From positions 1-17,471 of the forward strand of contig CAMZFU010000021.1 in the NCBI GenBank assembly GCA_947306185.1: 17,471 bases of DNA, written 5' to 3'. Each line of letters begins with the position of its first letter. Positions within the stretch are counted from its first letter, which is position 1. The stretch comes from an uncultured Pseudomonadota bacterium (GTDB lineage: Bacteria > Pseudomonadota > Alphaproteobacteria > Rs-D84). The translations under genes were made by a program, and so were the position numbers. This document shows, piece after piece, positions 1-6,351 of this stretch. The notes under the pieces were generated by a model that made no database searches, was not told the origin of the DNA, and saw only the letters and a list, made by a program, of their open reading frames with translations.

Positions 1-1929
1 ATTCAGGTTTTATCACGCAGAACGAAAAACAACCCCGTTCTGATTGGCAGTCCCGGTGTCGGGAAAACCGCAATTGTCGAAGGGTTGGCGGAACGTATCA
101 TTTCGCGTGATATTCCAGAAAACCTGCAGAACAAAAAATTACTGTCGTTGGATATGGGCGCATTGATGGCGGGCGCAATGTTTCGCGGTCAATTCGAGGC
201 ACGATTCAAAGCGATATTAAAGGCCGTCAAAGATTCTAATGGTGAAATTATTTTGTTCATTGATGAATTGCATACATTGGTCGGCGCCGGTAAAGGCGAA
301 GGCAGTATGGATGCCGGGAACTTGATTAAGCCAATGTTGGCGCGTGGCGAATTGCACTGTTTGGGTGCAACAACATTGGATGAATATCGCCAATACATTG
401 AAAAGGACCCTGCCCTGGCGCGTCGTTTTCAACCGGTTTATATCGATGAACCGACTGTTGACGATACTATTTCTATTTTGCGTGGATTAAAAGAAAAATA
501 CGAAGGTCACCACGGGGTGCGTATTGCAGATGCCGCATTGGTTGCCGCGGTGCGTTTGTCTAACCGTTACATTACCGACAGATTCTTGCCAGATAAAGCA
601 ATTGATTTGATGGACGAAGCCGCCGCACGTGTCCGTATGGAGGTCGCATCCAAACCCGAAGCATTGGACGAAGTCGATCGTCATATTATGCAACTTAAAA
701 TCGAACAACAGGCATTGAAAAAGGAAAAAGACGAAGAATCCAAGAAACGCCTTGGGGAATTGGAGAAAGTTATCGCAGGTTTGGAAGAAAAATCTAAAAA
801 GATGACCGCCGATTGGCGCGCCGAGCAAGATAAAATGCGCGCACTTTCTGATGCAATGGCCGCATTGGATGCCGCCAAAGCCGAAGTTGCGGCCGCAATG
901 CGTAATGGTGATTATGAAAAAGCATCTGCCTTGCAATATGGCAAGATTCCAAGTTTGGAAGAAAATATAAAAAAGATGAACACGGAATCACGCGAATATA
1001 AGACGGTTTTACCAGAACACATTGCCGCAGTTGTCAGCAAGTGGACCGGTGTTCCCGCCGACAGATTAAGTGCCAGTGAACAATCAAAATTGATGAATAT
1101 CGAAGACGAACTGCGCAAACGCGTGGTCGGTCAAGACGAAGCATTATCGGTTGTTGCACGTGCAATTCGTCGTTCACGTGCAGGTCTTTCTGATCCGCGC
1201 CGACCATCGGGCAGTTTTATGTTCCTTGGGCCGACGGGTGTTGGTAAGACCGAAGTCGCCAAGGCATTGGCAGAATACCTGTTTAATGACGATACGGCAA
1301 TGACGCGTATTGATATGAGTGAATACATGGAACCACATTCGGTCGCCCGCCTTATCGGCAGTCCCCCGGTGTATGTTGGTTATGAACAAGGCGGTACATT
1401 GACCGAAAGCGTCCGCAGACGCCCGTACCAGGTGTTGTTGTTCGATGAAATCGAAAAGGCACATCCGGATGTCTTCAATGTATTCTTGCAGATATTGGAC
1501 GACGGTCGTTTGACCGATGGCCAAGGGCATGTTGTAAACTTTACGAACACAATTATCATTATGACAAGTAATTTGCCAAGTATGGATGCGGTTAAGAAGC
1601 ATTTCCGTCCGGAATTCATTAACCGTATCGATGAAATCGTGTTCTTTAACCAATTGGGCAAAGACGTTATGTCCGGTATCGTTGAAATCCAATTGCGTGG
1701 CGTTCGCAAAAGATTGGCGGCACGCAATATAGATTTGGATGTGACGGACAAGGCGATTCAATGGTTGGCCGAAAACGGATATGACCCGGTATTTGGTGCC
1801 CGTCCATTGAAACGTCTTATTACATCGGCGGTCGAAGATAAAATCGCAGATTTGATTTTGTCTGATGCCATTGGTGAAGGTTCAACAGTTTACGTTGATG
1901 TCCACGGTAAAGATTTAATCGTGAAATAA
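1..1929 (+). CDS. clpB: ATP-dependent chaperone ClpB, C-terminal ~642 residues (5' end outside window)
   Basis: The reading frame is open from base 1, so the first ATG at 85 is internal and the gene starts outside the window. ClpB is a hexameric AAA+ disaggregase that threads aggregated proteins through its pore together with DnaK. Visible in order: NBD1 Walker A GSPGVGKT (visible residues 16-23), Walker B ILFIDEL (~85-91), an arginine/glutamate-rich coiled-coil middle domain (~215-330), NBD2 Walker A GPTGVGKT (~409-416), Walker B LLFDEIE (~480), and the C-terminal small domain with NGYDPVFGARPLKR. The middle domain separates ClpB from ClpA and ClpC. Oddities: the NBD1 pore loop reads MFRG rather than KYRG; the NBD2 pore segment is GSPPVYVGYEQGG, with V where G is usual; and the stretch between MTSNL and FRPEFINRID is about 16 residues shorter than in E. 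coli ClpB. Confidence 0.97.
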   Translation: MQVLSRRTKNNPVLIGSPGVGKTAIVEGLAERIISRDIPENLQNKKLLSLDMGALMAGAMFRGQFEARFKAILKAVKDSNGEIILFIDELHTLVGAGKGEGSMDAGNLIKPMLARGELHCLGATTLDEYRQYIEKDPALARRFQPVYIDEPTVDDTISILRGLKEKYEGHHGVRIADAALVAAVRLSNRYITDRFLPDKAIDLMDEAAARVRMEVASKPEALDEVDRHIMQLKIEQQALKKEKDEESKKRLGELEKVIAGLEEKSKKMTADWRAEQDKMRALSDAMAALDAAKAEVAAAMRNGDYEKASALQYGKIPSLEENIKKMNTESREYKTVLPEHIAAVVSKWTGVPADRLSASEQSKLMNIEDELRKRVVGQDEALSVVARAIRRSRAGLSDPRRPSGSFMFLGPTGVGKTEVAKALAEYLFNDDTAMTRIDMSEYMEPHSVARLIGSPPVYVGYEQGGTLTESVRRRPYQVLLFDEIEKAHPDVFNVFLQILDDGRLTDGQGHVVNFTNTIIIMTSNLPSMDAVKKHFRPEFINRIDEIVFFNQLGKDVMSGIVEIQLRGVRKRLAARNIDLDVTDKAIQWLAENGYDPVFGARPLKRLITSAVEDKIADLILSDAIGEGSTVYVDVHGKDLIVK

Positions 1930-1951
1930 ATCACGGTATTTTATGGAACGC

Positions 1952-1975
1952 GCCCCGGCATAGACCGGGGCTTTT
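1952..1975 (+). terminator. Rho-independent terminator of clpB
   Basis: A perfect 7-bp GC stem (1952-1958 with 1965-1971, gccccgg/ccggggc) with a 6-nt loop is followed by TTTT, 22 nt after the clpB stop codon. Confidence 0.85.
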
Positions 1976-1978
1976 GAC

Positions 1979-2008
1979 TTGACCCATTACAGCGATTTTT
2001 GTTAGAAT
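1979..2008 (+). promoter_or_regulatory. Sigma70-type promoter for the structured RNA / surface-protein leader
   Basis: TTGACC (1979-1984), an 18-nt spacer and TAGAAT (2003-2008). The predicted start, about 2014-2016, falls exactly where the first hairpin of the structured RNA begins. It lies directly after the clpB terminator. Confidence 0.7.
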
Positions 2009-2014
2009 CACGAA

Positions 2015-2215
2015 TGAACCAATGGGAATTTGGTTCGGGGCTGTGAGAAGCCCGCTACACTCGGTGCAAGACATCACAATACATTGGGTATTCGTGTTTT
2101 GCATCGTTATTGTCCCCGATTATGTCGGGGTGCCGTTTGCATATATCTAAAAGCACGGAGTCATTAGTGTAGTGATTTCTCAACACCCCGACCGTCAATT
2201 TCTGTTGACGGTTTA
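2015..2215 (+). ncRNA. Unidentified ~200-nt structured RNA or 5' leader with alternative pairing
   Basis: The sequence shows a chain of perfect or near-perfect helices. They are 2016-2022/2030-2036 (gaaccaa/ttggttc); 2038-2042/2049-2053 (gggct/agccc); a closing stem 2053-2061/2166-2174 (9 bp with one G-U) enclosing a long imperfect hairpin 2065-2103; and a perfect hairpin 2114-2119/2125-2130 (ccccga/tcgggg). The RNA is bounded by a promoter and a terminator hairpin. A second pairing is possible: 2124-2132 (gtcggggtg) is perfectly complementary to 2184-2192 (caccccgac), which runs into the terminator stem. It is therefore either a leader switch for the gene at 2242 or a free-standing small RNA. 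I do not recognise the family. It lacks the B12 box of cobalamin riboswitches, the conserved TPP and FMN cores, and the SRP, tmRNA and RNase P signatures. Confidence 0.6.
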
Positions 2216-2216
2216 A
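2191..2216 (+). terminator. Terminator or attenuator hairpin in front of the surface-protein gene
   Basis: A perfect 8-bp stem 2191-2198/2205-2212 (accgtcaa/ttgacggt) with a 6-nt loop is followed by a T-rich TTTAATTTG. It sits only about 17 nt before the Shine-Dalgarno sequence at 2230-2236, so the downstream gene would need read-through, which suggests an attenuator. Its 5' strand overlaps the 2184-2192 strand that can pair with 2124-2132. Confidence 0.6.
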
Positions 2217-2241
2217 TTTGTGCGAAAAAAGGGGGGCATAT

Positions 2242-3216
2242 ATGCGTAAATATTTGCTTATCATTGGGATTGTTGCGATTGCAATCGGTTGCAATAATGC
2301 ATTTGCAACGGGCGACAAACAGATAACATCAAAAACCTATGTAACGAATCAACTTGCAACGAAACAAGATAAAATACCGGCGGTTGATACAAACACGGTA
2401 ATCACGCATACGGGAACAAATGGTGAAATTGGTCAAAAAGCAATATATGATTCAGGTGAAAATTATGTATCGCAACAAACGGCACTGATGACGGCCGGTG
2501 ATGCCAATACGGGAATCAACACCGCATTGGAAAACGAATTTATTTGTATTGATTGGGATACCGACGGCACATGTTTGTTATGGAATATTAAAAATACATC
2601 GCCACAACGCATATTGCCAACCGGATACACCGCGTTGGAATATATAGAGAGTACGGGTACACAGTATATTGATACAGGAATTCAAGGAACCAGTAATATA
2701 GGCGTTTCCGTAGATTTTCAGTACACTAATTCAGAAACTAATGAACAAATTCTTTTTGGTGTAGTTGCACCTAATTTTGCCTTTTGGCGCATTGGAACAA
2801 CTCATTTTTCCTATGCATATAAAAATGGCACTGGTCCAACAGGCTATGTCGGTATCCCCGATACAAACGAACATACACTTGATGTGAACTTTTACAATAA
2901 TGGTTTAATGCGGTTTGATGGAAATATTAAATCATTACCAAATGATATTTTTTCAAATGTGGGGAACATGTATGTATTTAGTTCATTTTATTCTTCATAT
3001 CCTTCTGCTGATTATCATGGTAGTGCCGCTAAAATCTTTAATTTCAGGCTTACTAATGGGACAACGCTTGTTCGTGATATGATTGCTGCGCGACGCGATA
3101 GCGACGGCGAATTGGGAATGTATGATTTGGTATCAAATACGTTCTTTACGAACCAGGGGTCGGGGACCTTTACCGCCGGACCGGTTTTAGATGTATATAT
3201 CCCCAGTGGGAATTAA
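2242..3216 (+). CDS. Secreted modular surface protein with C-terminal LamG-like domain
   Basis: 324 aa. The ATG at 2242 is preceded by AGGGGGG at 2230-2236; an in-frame TTG at 2218 lies upstream of this ribosome site and is rejected. The N-terminus is a signal peptide: a basic start (MRKY), a hydrophobic core, then NNAFA-TG, a good signal peptidase I site. An IAIGC sequence makes a lipoprotein a weaker alternative. A polar repeat-like segment follows (SKTYVTNQLATKQDKIP), then, from about residue 130, LPTGYTALEYIESTGTQYID begins a domain of the concanavalin/LamG type seen in gut bacterial and phage surface proteins. A conserved-looking tail (RDMIAARRDSDGELGMYD) ends the domain. No enzymatic motif is visible. 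The middle (~2640-3060) is more AT-rich than the ends, consistent with module exchange. Likely role: surface display or binding (inference). Confidence 0.85.
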   Translation: MRKYLLIIGIVAIAIGCNNAFATGDKQITSKTYVTNQLATKQDKIPAVDTNTVITHTGTNGEIGQKAIYDSGENYVSQQTALMTAGDANTGINTALENEFICIDWDTDGTCLLWNIKNTSPQRILPTGYTALEYIESTGTQYIDTGIQGTSNIGVSVDFQYTNSETNEQILFGVVAPNFAFWRIGTTHFSYAYKNGTGPTGYVGIPDTNEHTLDVNFYNNGLMRFDGNIKSLPNDIFSNVGNMYVFSSFYSSYPSADYHGSAAKIFNFRLTNGTTLVRDMIAARRDSDGELGMYDLVSNTFFTNQGSGTFTAGPVLDVYIPSGN

Positions 3217-3233
3217 TAACATTTTGCAAAAAC

Positions 3234-3262
3234 AAAAAATCCGCCGGACGGCGGATTTTTTA
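3234..3262. terminator. Bidirectional terminator between convergent genes
   Basis: The stem 3239-3245/3250-3256 (atccgcc/ggcggat) with loop ggac is extended by A and T tracts on both sides. It can therefore terminate the plus gene ending at 3216 and the minus gene ending at 3263. Confidence 0.85.
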
Positions 3263-3475
3263 TTATTTCTTCTTAGTGGGTTTTGCCGGTGATTTTTTGA
3301 ATTCGGCATACAGTGCCATAATGCACGCATAACCCAACAATGCCGACAGCGCAGTGATGATACCACTAATCAGGCCATCGGAAAACATTGCAAACAATAT
3401 GATTGCCAAAACCAGTACAACCGTGTACCCAAGGTTCTTTGCCAATACGGCCAAGATTCTTTCAAGTGTTTTCAT
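3263..3475 (-). CDS. Small two-helix membrane protein, unknown function
   Basis: 70 aa, not recognised. After MKTLERILAVLAKN come two hydrophobic segments, about residues 15-31 and 34-56. A basic, proline-containing tail (KKSPAKPTKKK) is probably cytoplasmic. The start is supported by AAGGAAG about 7 nt before the ATG. It is a single-gene unit with its own promoter (3503-3531) and the shared terminator at 3234-3262. Small polytopic proteins of this kind are often envelope-associated, but nothing in the sequence gives a function. Confidence 0.8.
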   Translation of the reverse strand: MKTLERILAVLAKNLGYTVVLVLAIILFAMFSDGLISGIITALSALLGYACIMALYAEFKKSPAKPTKKK

Positions 3476-3502
3476 ATTTTCTTCCTTTTGTTTGTATGCC
3501 CT

Positions 3503-3531
3503 ATTCTACCATATTTGGAAACATTTTGGAA
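3503..3531 (-). promoter_or_regulatory. Promoter of the 70-aa membrane protein gene
   Basis: On the minus strand: TTCCAA (3531-3526), a 17-nt spacer and TAGAAT (3508-3503), with a TG one base before the -10. It is about 28 nt upstream of the start codon. Confidence 0.6.
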
Positions 3532-3534
3532 CAA

Positions 3535-3565
3535 GAAAAAATGACCGCATATTCGCGGTCATTTT
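3535..3565 (-). terminator. Terminator of the 247-aa / 46-aa operon
   Basis: A perfect 11-bp stem 3538-3548/3555-3565 (aaaatgaccgc/gcggtcatttt) with a 6-nt loop. Read on the minus strand it is followed by a T run, 20 nt after the stop of the 46-aa gene. Confidence 0.85.
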
Positions 3566-3584
3566 CTTTTATTTTTTGGCTGAA

Positions 3585-3725
3585 TTAACGTCCAAGTTTT
3601 TTTTGAAAATACTTTGCCAAGGCACCAACCGGATTGTTGTACGCCACGACTTTAACACCATTATCTTGCACTTCGCGGACAATCCATGTGCGTCTTAAAA
3701 TGTGTACGATTTCAATAGGTTTCAT
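3585..3725 (-). CDS. 46-aa basic protein, unknown function
   Basis: 46 aa, beginning MKPIEIVHILRRTW and ending AKYFQKKLGR. The ATG at 3725 has an excellent Shine-Dalgarno sequence (GGGAGG, 7 nt upstream). The gene starts 16 nt after the stop of the bactofilin-like gene and is followed by a strong terminator, so it is the second gene of that operon. The composition is basic, with a possible beta-strand core (WIVREVQDNGVKVVAYNN) and a C-terminal amphipathic helix. I do not recognise a family. Signals on both sides and normal composition support a real gene despite its size. Confidence 0.75.
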   Translation of the reverse strand: MKPIEIVHILRRTWIVREVQDNGVKVVAYNNPVGALAKYFQKKLGR

Positions 3726-3741
3726 TATTTATCCTCCCTTG

Positions 3742-4485
3742 TTATAAAATTACCTGACCGCCAACCTTGGCATCACGTGGAATTGGACCGAACGATGAAC
3801 GTGGACTAACATAAATATTACCACGAACAGTAAATTTACCACAAAATTGCAATATATTCAAATCACGCAAGAACAAATTACCATCAATGGTAACATTGCA
3901 AGGCAATACATATTTGCGCATACGTTGCAAATATAAACTGCCGTGAATATGTGCACCATTTTTAATCATAATCGCTTCGCCGCGTGATTCAATAATGACA
4001 TCGCCATAAAGATTTTCACCCTGGGGTTGCAAGGCAACATCTTCTGATGGCTTTGTTGGAACAACATTTATAACTGGTAATTCACCTTTTTTCGCATTAC
4101 GACGCATTGGTAACGGAATTTCTTTCTTGGCTTTTGTAAATTCAACTGGAACTTCTTTGACCGGACCAGTAACCACAACCGGTGTGCGACGACAATTCAA
4201 AAGATCTAAAATCAACATAGAACATAATACAATAATCGCAATCAATAATGCTAAATTAATAAGACCAACAATATTGATGCCACATAATACAGACCAAAAC
4301 CAAGAACATACGGCACACAATGTATCCCATGTCCAACGAATCGCACGGGCAACCATACGCAATGGCCACAAAATTATCTTGGCAAGCAATGTTGCATTAT
4401 CACGAATATACGCTTTTTCCGCAGAAAAGTCGCGTTTTTGGTGCAAACGTTTTGCCGCGTATTTCATTTTCAATGTATCAAACAT
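3742..4485 (-). CDS. Membrane-anchored protein with bactofilin-like beta-repeat C-terminus
   Basis: 247 aa. A basic N-terminus with an aromatic amphipathic stretch (~36-68) leads into a strong transmembrane helix (~70-96, rich in L, I, V). A proline/lysine-rich linker (~100-155) follows. The C-terminus (~158-247) has short repeated beta-type units (GDVIIESRGEAIMI, GSLYLQRM, GNLFLRDL, GNIYVSPRS, GGQVIL) with glycines at regular steps. This resembles the right-handed beta-helix of bactofilins, polymer-forming scaffolds at the inner membrane. Usual bactofilins are short soluble proteins, so a full TM anchor plus linker is unusual. The ATG has AAGGG upstream and a strong promoter at 4514-4542. 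It is cotranscribed with the 46-aa gene. The family assignment rests on pattern only. Confidence 0.75.
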   Translation of the reverse strand: MFDTLKMKYAAKRLHQKRDFSAEKAYIRDNATLLAKIILWPLRMVARAIRWTWDTLCAVCSWFWSVLCGINIVGLINLALLIAIIVLCSMLILDLLNCRRTPVVVTGPVKEVPVEFTKAKKEIPLPMRRNAKKGELPVINVVPTKPSEDVALQPQGENLYGDVIIESRGEAIMIKNGAHIHGSLYLQRMRKYVLPCNVTIDGNLFLRDLNILQFCGKFTVRGNIYVSPRSSFGPIPRDAKVGGQVIL

Positions 4486-4513
4486 ATTTGACCCTTTTGG
4501 TTATTTGTCCTAA

Positions 4514-4542
4514 TATATAACACCAAAATAATCTTTTGTCAA
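4514..4542 (-). promoter_or_regulatory. Strong promoter of the bactofilin-like operon
   Basis: On the minus strand: a consensus TTGACA (4542-4537), a 17-nt spacer and TATATA (4519-4514), about 28 nt before the ATG at 4485. Confidence 0.8.
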
Positions 4543-4593
4543 CTATTTTTTACAATTTTATTTTTTTGCAAATTTCGATGCAACCGTTACAAA

Positions 4594-4728
4594 TCAGAAT
4601 ATTAATGAAATAAGTGGCCCCATAAACTTTATCGCCCACGCCACAAAAATAAGTGCCAACACCAACCCAACAACCCGTACCAGGTATGTTGAAACTTTAT
4701 ACGCATCTGGAAACTTTGTCTTTGGCAT
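4594..4728 (-). CDS. 44-aa single-pass membrane protein
   Basis: 44 aa, beginning MPKTKFPDAYKVSTYLVRVV, then one long hydrophobic segment (~18-43) running to the C-terminus. A longer frame extends upstream over corA, but that part is antisense to corA and has no start signals. The ATG at 4728 has a weak GGA ribosome site and a plausible promoter at 4748-4776, back to back with the corA promoter. No terminator is obvious downstream. The function is unknown; the divergent arrangement with a Mg2+ transporter could mean shared control, which is inference. Confidence 0.55.
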   Translation of the reverse strand: MPKTKFPDAYKVSTYLVRVVGLVLALIFVAWAIKFMGPLISLIF

Positions 4729-4747
4729 TTTGATTCCGTTTTTATGT

Positions 4748-4776
4748 ATTTTACCGCAACCTGTGCGCGTTTTTAA
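4748..4776 (-). promoter_or_regulatory. Promoter of the 44-aa membrane protein
   Basis: On the minus strand: TTAAAA (4776-4771), a 17-nt spacer and TAAAAT (4753-4748). Its -35 is one base away from the -35 of the divergent corA promoter. Confidence 0.45.
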
Positions 4777-4777
4777 T

Positions 4778-4806
4778 TTGATTTTCTTCTTAAACTGGGG
4801 TAAAAT
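4778..4806 (+). promoter_or_regulatory. Promoter of the corA-type gene
   Basis: TTGATT (4778-4783), a 17-nt spacer and TAAAAT (4801-4806). The predicted start near 4813 lies 3' of every upstream in-frame start, which supports the ATG at 4832. Confidence 0.75.
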
Positions 4807-4831
4807 AGCACGACAACAAAAGGGGGCGCCC

Positions 4832-5716
4832 ATGTTCGATACCGAAAAATTGAAAACTTTTTCATGGGTAAATGTCGGGAACCCTGACCATACCGATTTC
4901 GAGAAATTGCAAGACGAATACAAAATAGACGAGGATACTATTTCGGACATTTTGGACCCTGATGAACAGCCACGCATTGAAATTGAAGACGATAATAAGG
5001 TGATAATCGTGCGTTTCCCGATTGTGAATCGCGAAACCGACACGCAATGGCATACCGAACCGTTGTCCATCATTTATTCAACAAGCCGTGTTATTACCGT
5101 ATGCCGTAAACGTTGTGACATATTGGACAAGATTAAAAAGGACGAAAAGACATCCCGTGAAGAGTTCATATTAAATATTATGTACTATATCGCGGAATCT
5201 TACCTGCGATGCCTTAAAGAATTGAACAAGCGTGTTGTGGAATCCAAGAAAAACTTGCAACAACAGATTAGAAAGCGCGAATTATTGGCGTTGTTAGACG
5301 TTGAAAACAGTTATACATTGTATATGACTGGGTTAAAAGGGAATCTTTCGGTGTTGGACAAATTGGAAAAGGTTCGTGGATTCGCCAAAACCGACGAATG
5401 CATTGAGCTTATTGAAGATTCACGCATTGAATTATCCCAGGGGATAGAGGTTGTGACAAGTTATACCAAGATGCTTAAATCCATCAAAGAAACATTTGAA
5501 AGCGTCATCAATATGAATTCCAACACTTACATTAACCGCCTTACCATGTGGAACATTATTTTGATGTTACCAACATTGGTTGTGGGTTATTACGGTATGA
5601 ATGTCGCCCTGCCCTTTGCGGAACACGCCGACACGGGCGTTGTGATATTCGCGCTGATTATGGCATTATTATTGGGATATGCGATATTTGTCGCGTTGCG
5701 TCGCCGTATTGTTTAG
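4832..5716 (+). CDS. corA: CorA-family magnesium transporter
   Basis: 294 aa. CorA proteins are pentameric inner-membrane channels for Mg2+ (and Co2+/Ni2+). The start at 4832 is chosen for AGGGGG at 4821-4826 and for the promoter position; an upstream in-frame ATG at 4730 precedes the promoter. The cytoplasmic N-terminal alpha/beta domain covers about 1-130, the long stalk helices about 130-235 (acidic and basic, heptad-like), TM1 about 238-256, the signature GMN at 255-257 (YYGMNVALP), TM2 about 268-288, and a basic C-terminus RRRIV that faces the cytoplasm. The length is typical of the shorter CorA subgroup. Its stop overlaps that of the convergent adenylate kinase by three bases, with no terminator between them. 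Confidence 0.92.
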   Translation: MFDTEKLKTFSWVNVGNPDHTDFEKLQDEYKIDEDTISDILDPDEQPRIEIEDDNKVIIVRFPIVNRETDTQWHTEPLSIIYSTSRVITVCRKRCDILDKIKKDEKTSREEFILNIMYYIAESYLRCLKELNKRVVESKKNLQQQIRKRELLALLDVENSYTLYMTGLKGNLSVLDKLEKVRGFAKTDECIELIEDSRIELSQGIEVVTSYTKMLKSIKETFESVINMNSNTYINRLTMWNIILMLPTLVVGYYGMNVALPFAEHADTGVVIFALIMALLLGYAIFVALRRRIV

Positions 5717-6270
5717 GCAACCGCATTTGATACGCGTGCAAAGTTCACATTAAAATCTTCGTCATCTACATTAACATCTGAAAACTTTACGCCGTCCGCG
5801 GTACGCAACCATTCTATGGCCGGCATAGTCGTCTTGAAGAAATTATCCAACCGACGACGAACAATGGATGCATCCGCATCATCCGCGCGACCGCCACCTT
5901 CGCGAATACGTTTCTGAATACGCGCCAACATAATTTCTTCGGACACATTAAGGTATATGACACGAATATCGTACGCATCCGCATAATTTTTTACAATCCA
6001 TTGGGACTGACCCAGGGTACGCGGAAACCCATCCAAAATAATATCACCTGATGTGCCTTTGATGGCATTGCCTATCAGTTCAAACAAATCTTCATCTGGG
6101 ACCAATTCACCACGCGCGATAATCTGGGCAAGATGCGATTCCGGTGGCAACGCACGCAACATTGCGCCCGTCTCTACATACCCGTATCCGTCGCGTTCAA
6201 CCAGCGCACGCGCATGCGTGCCTTTGCCTACGCCTTGGCCCCCCATCAAAAGAATCATTTTTGGTTTCAT
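5713..6270 (-). CDS. adk: Adenylate kinase (short-lid type)
   Basis: 185 aa. Adenylate kinase interconverts ATP + AMP and 2 ADP in the cytoplasm. The P-loop is GGQGVGKGTHA (residues 10-20; the usual form is GGPGSGKGTQA). The AMP-binding segment follows (ETGAMLRA, ~33-40), then DGFPRT (80-85), and the arginine-rich lid and closing region (~117-141, RIREGGGRADDADASIVRRR). The lid insertion of long adenylate kinases is absent, hence 185 aa instead of about 215. The start at 6270 has AAGGAA upstream. The promoter (6294-6322) lies inside the terminator of the preceding gene. Q for P and V for S in the P-loop are unusual but keep GKGT. A related nucleotide monophosphate kinase is a less likely alternative. 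Confidence 0.9.
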   Translation of the reverse strand: MKPKMILLMGGQGVGKGTHARALVERDGYGYVETGAMLRALPPESHLAQIIARGELVPDEDLFELIGNAIKGTSGDIILDGFPRTLGQSQWIVKNYADAYDIRVIYLNVSEEIMLARIQKRIREGGGRADDADASIVRRRLDNFFKTTMPAIEWLRTADGVKFSDVNVDDEDFNVNFARVSNAVA

Positions 6271-6293
6271 TGCTTTTCCTTTTGTTTGGTCGA

Positions 6294-6322
6294 ATTATAC
6301 CACAAAAAAATCCCCGCCTCAA
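6294..6322 (-). promoter_or_regulatory. adk promoter nested in a terminator
   Basis: On the minus strand: TTGAGG (6322-6317), a 17-nt spacer and TATAAT (6299-6294), with TG one base before the -10. The -35 hexamer is exactly the 6-nt loop of the terminator hairpin at 6307-6332. Confidence 0.75.
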
Positions 6323-6332
6323 CGGGGATTTT
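6304..6332 (-). terminator. Terminator of the LRR-like gene
   Basis: A perfect 10-bp stem 6307-6316/6323-6332 (aaaatccccg/cggggatttt) with a 6-nt loop. On the minus strand it is followed by a T tract, 19 nt after the stop of the gene ending at 6352. Confidence 0.85.
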
Positions 6333-6351
6333 AATTCATATTAATTTGCTT

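Noticed and set aside
487..936. Minus-strand 149-aa ORF inside clpB
   Set aside because: A shadow of the clpB coiled-coil region: codon-periodic antisense rich in F and C, without start signals.
2015..2110. Cobalamin, TPP or FMN riboswitch in the surface-protein leader
   Set aside because: GGGAA and CCCGCTAC-like bits recall the cobalamin core, and GGGGCTGTGAGA recalls TPP. The B12 box, the TPP second half and the FMN core are all missing.
2055..2318. Minus-strand ORF of 87 aa
   Set aside because: It is antisense to the structured RNA and the start of the surface gene, has no ribosome site and no family-like sequence.
4730..4831. Longer N-terminus for the corA-type protein
   Set aside because: The extra 34 residues include the promoter, and the strong SD points to the ATG at 4832.
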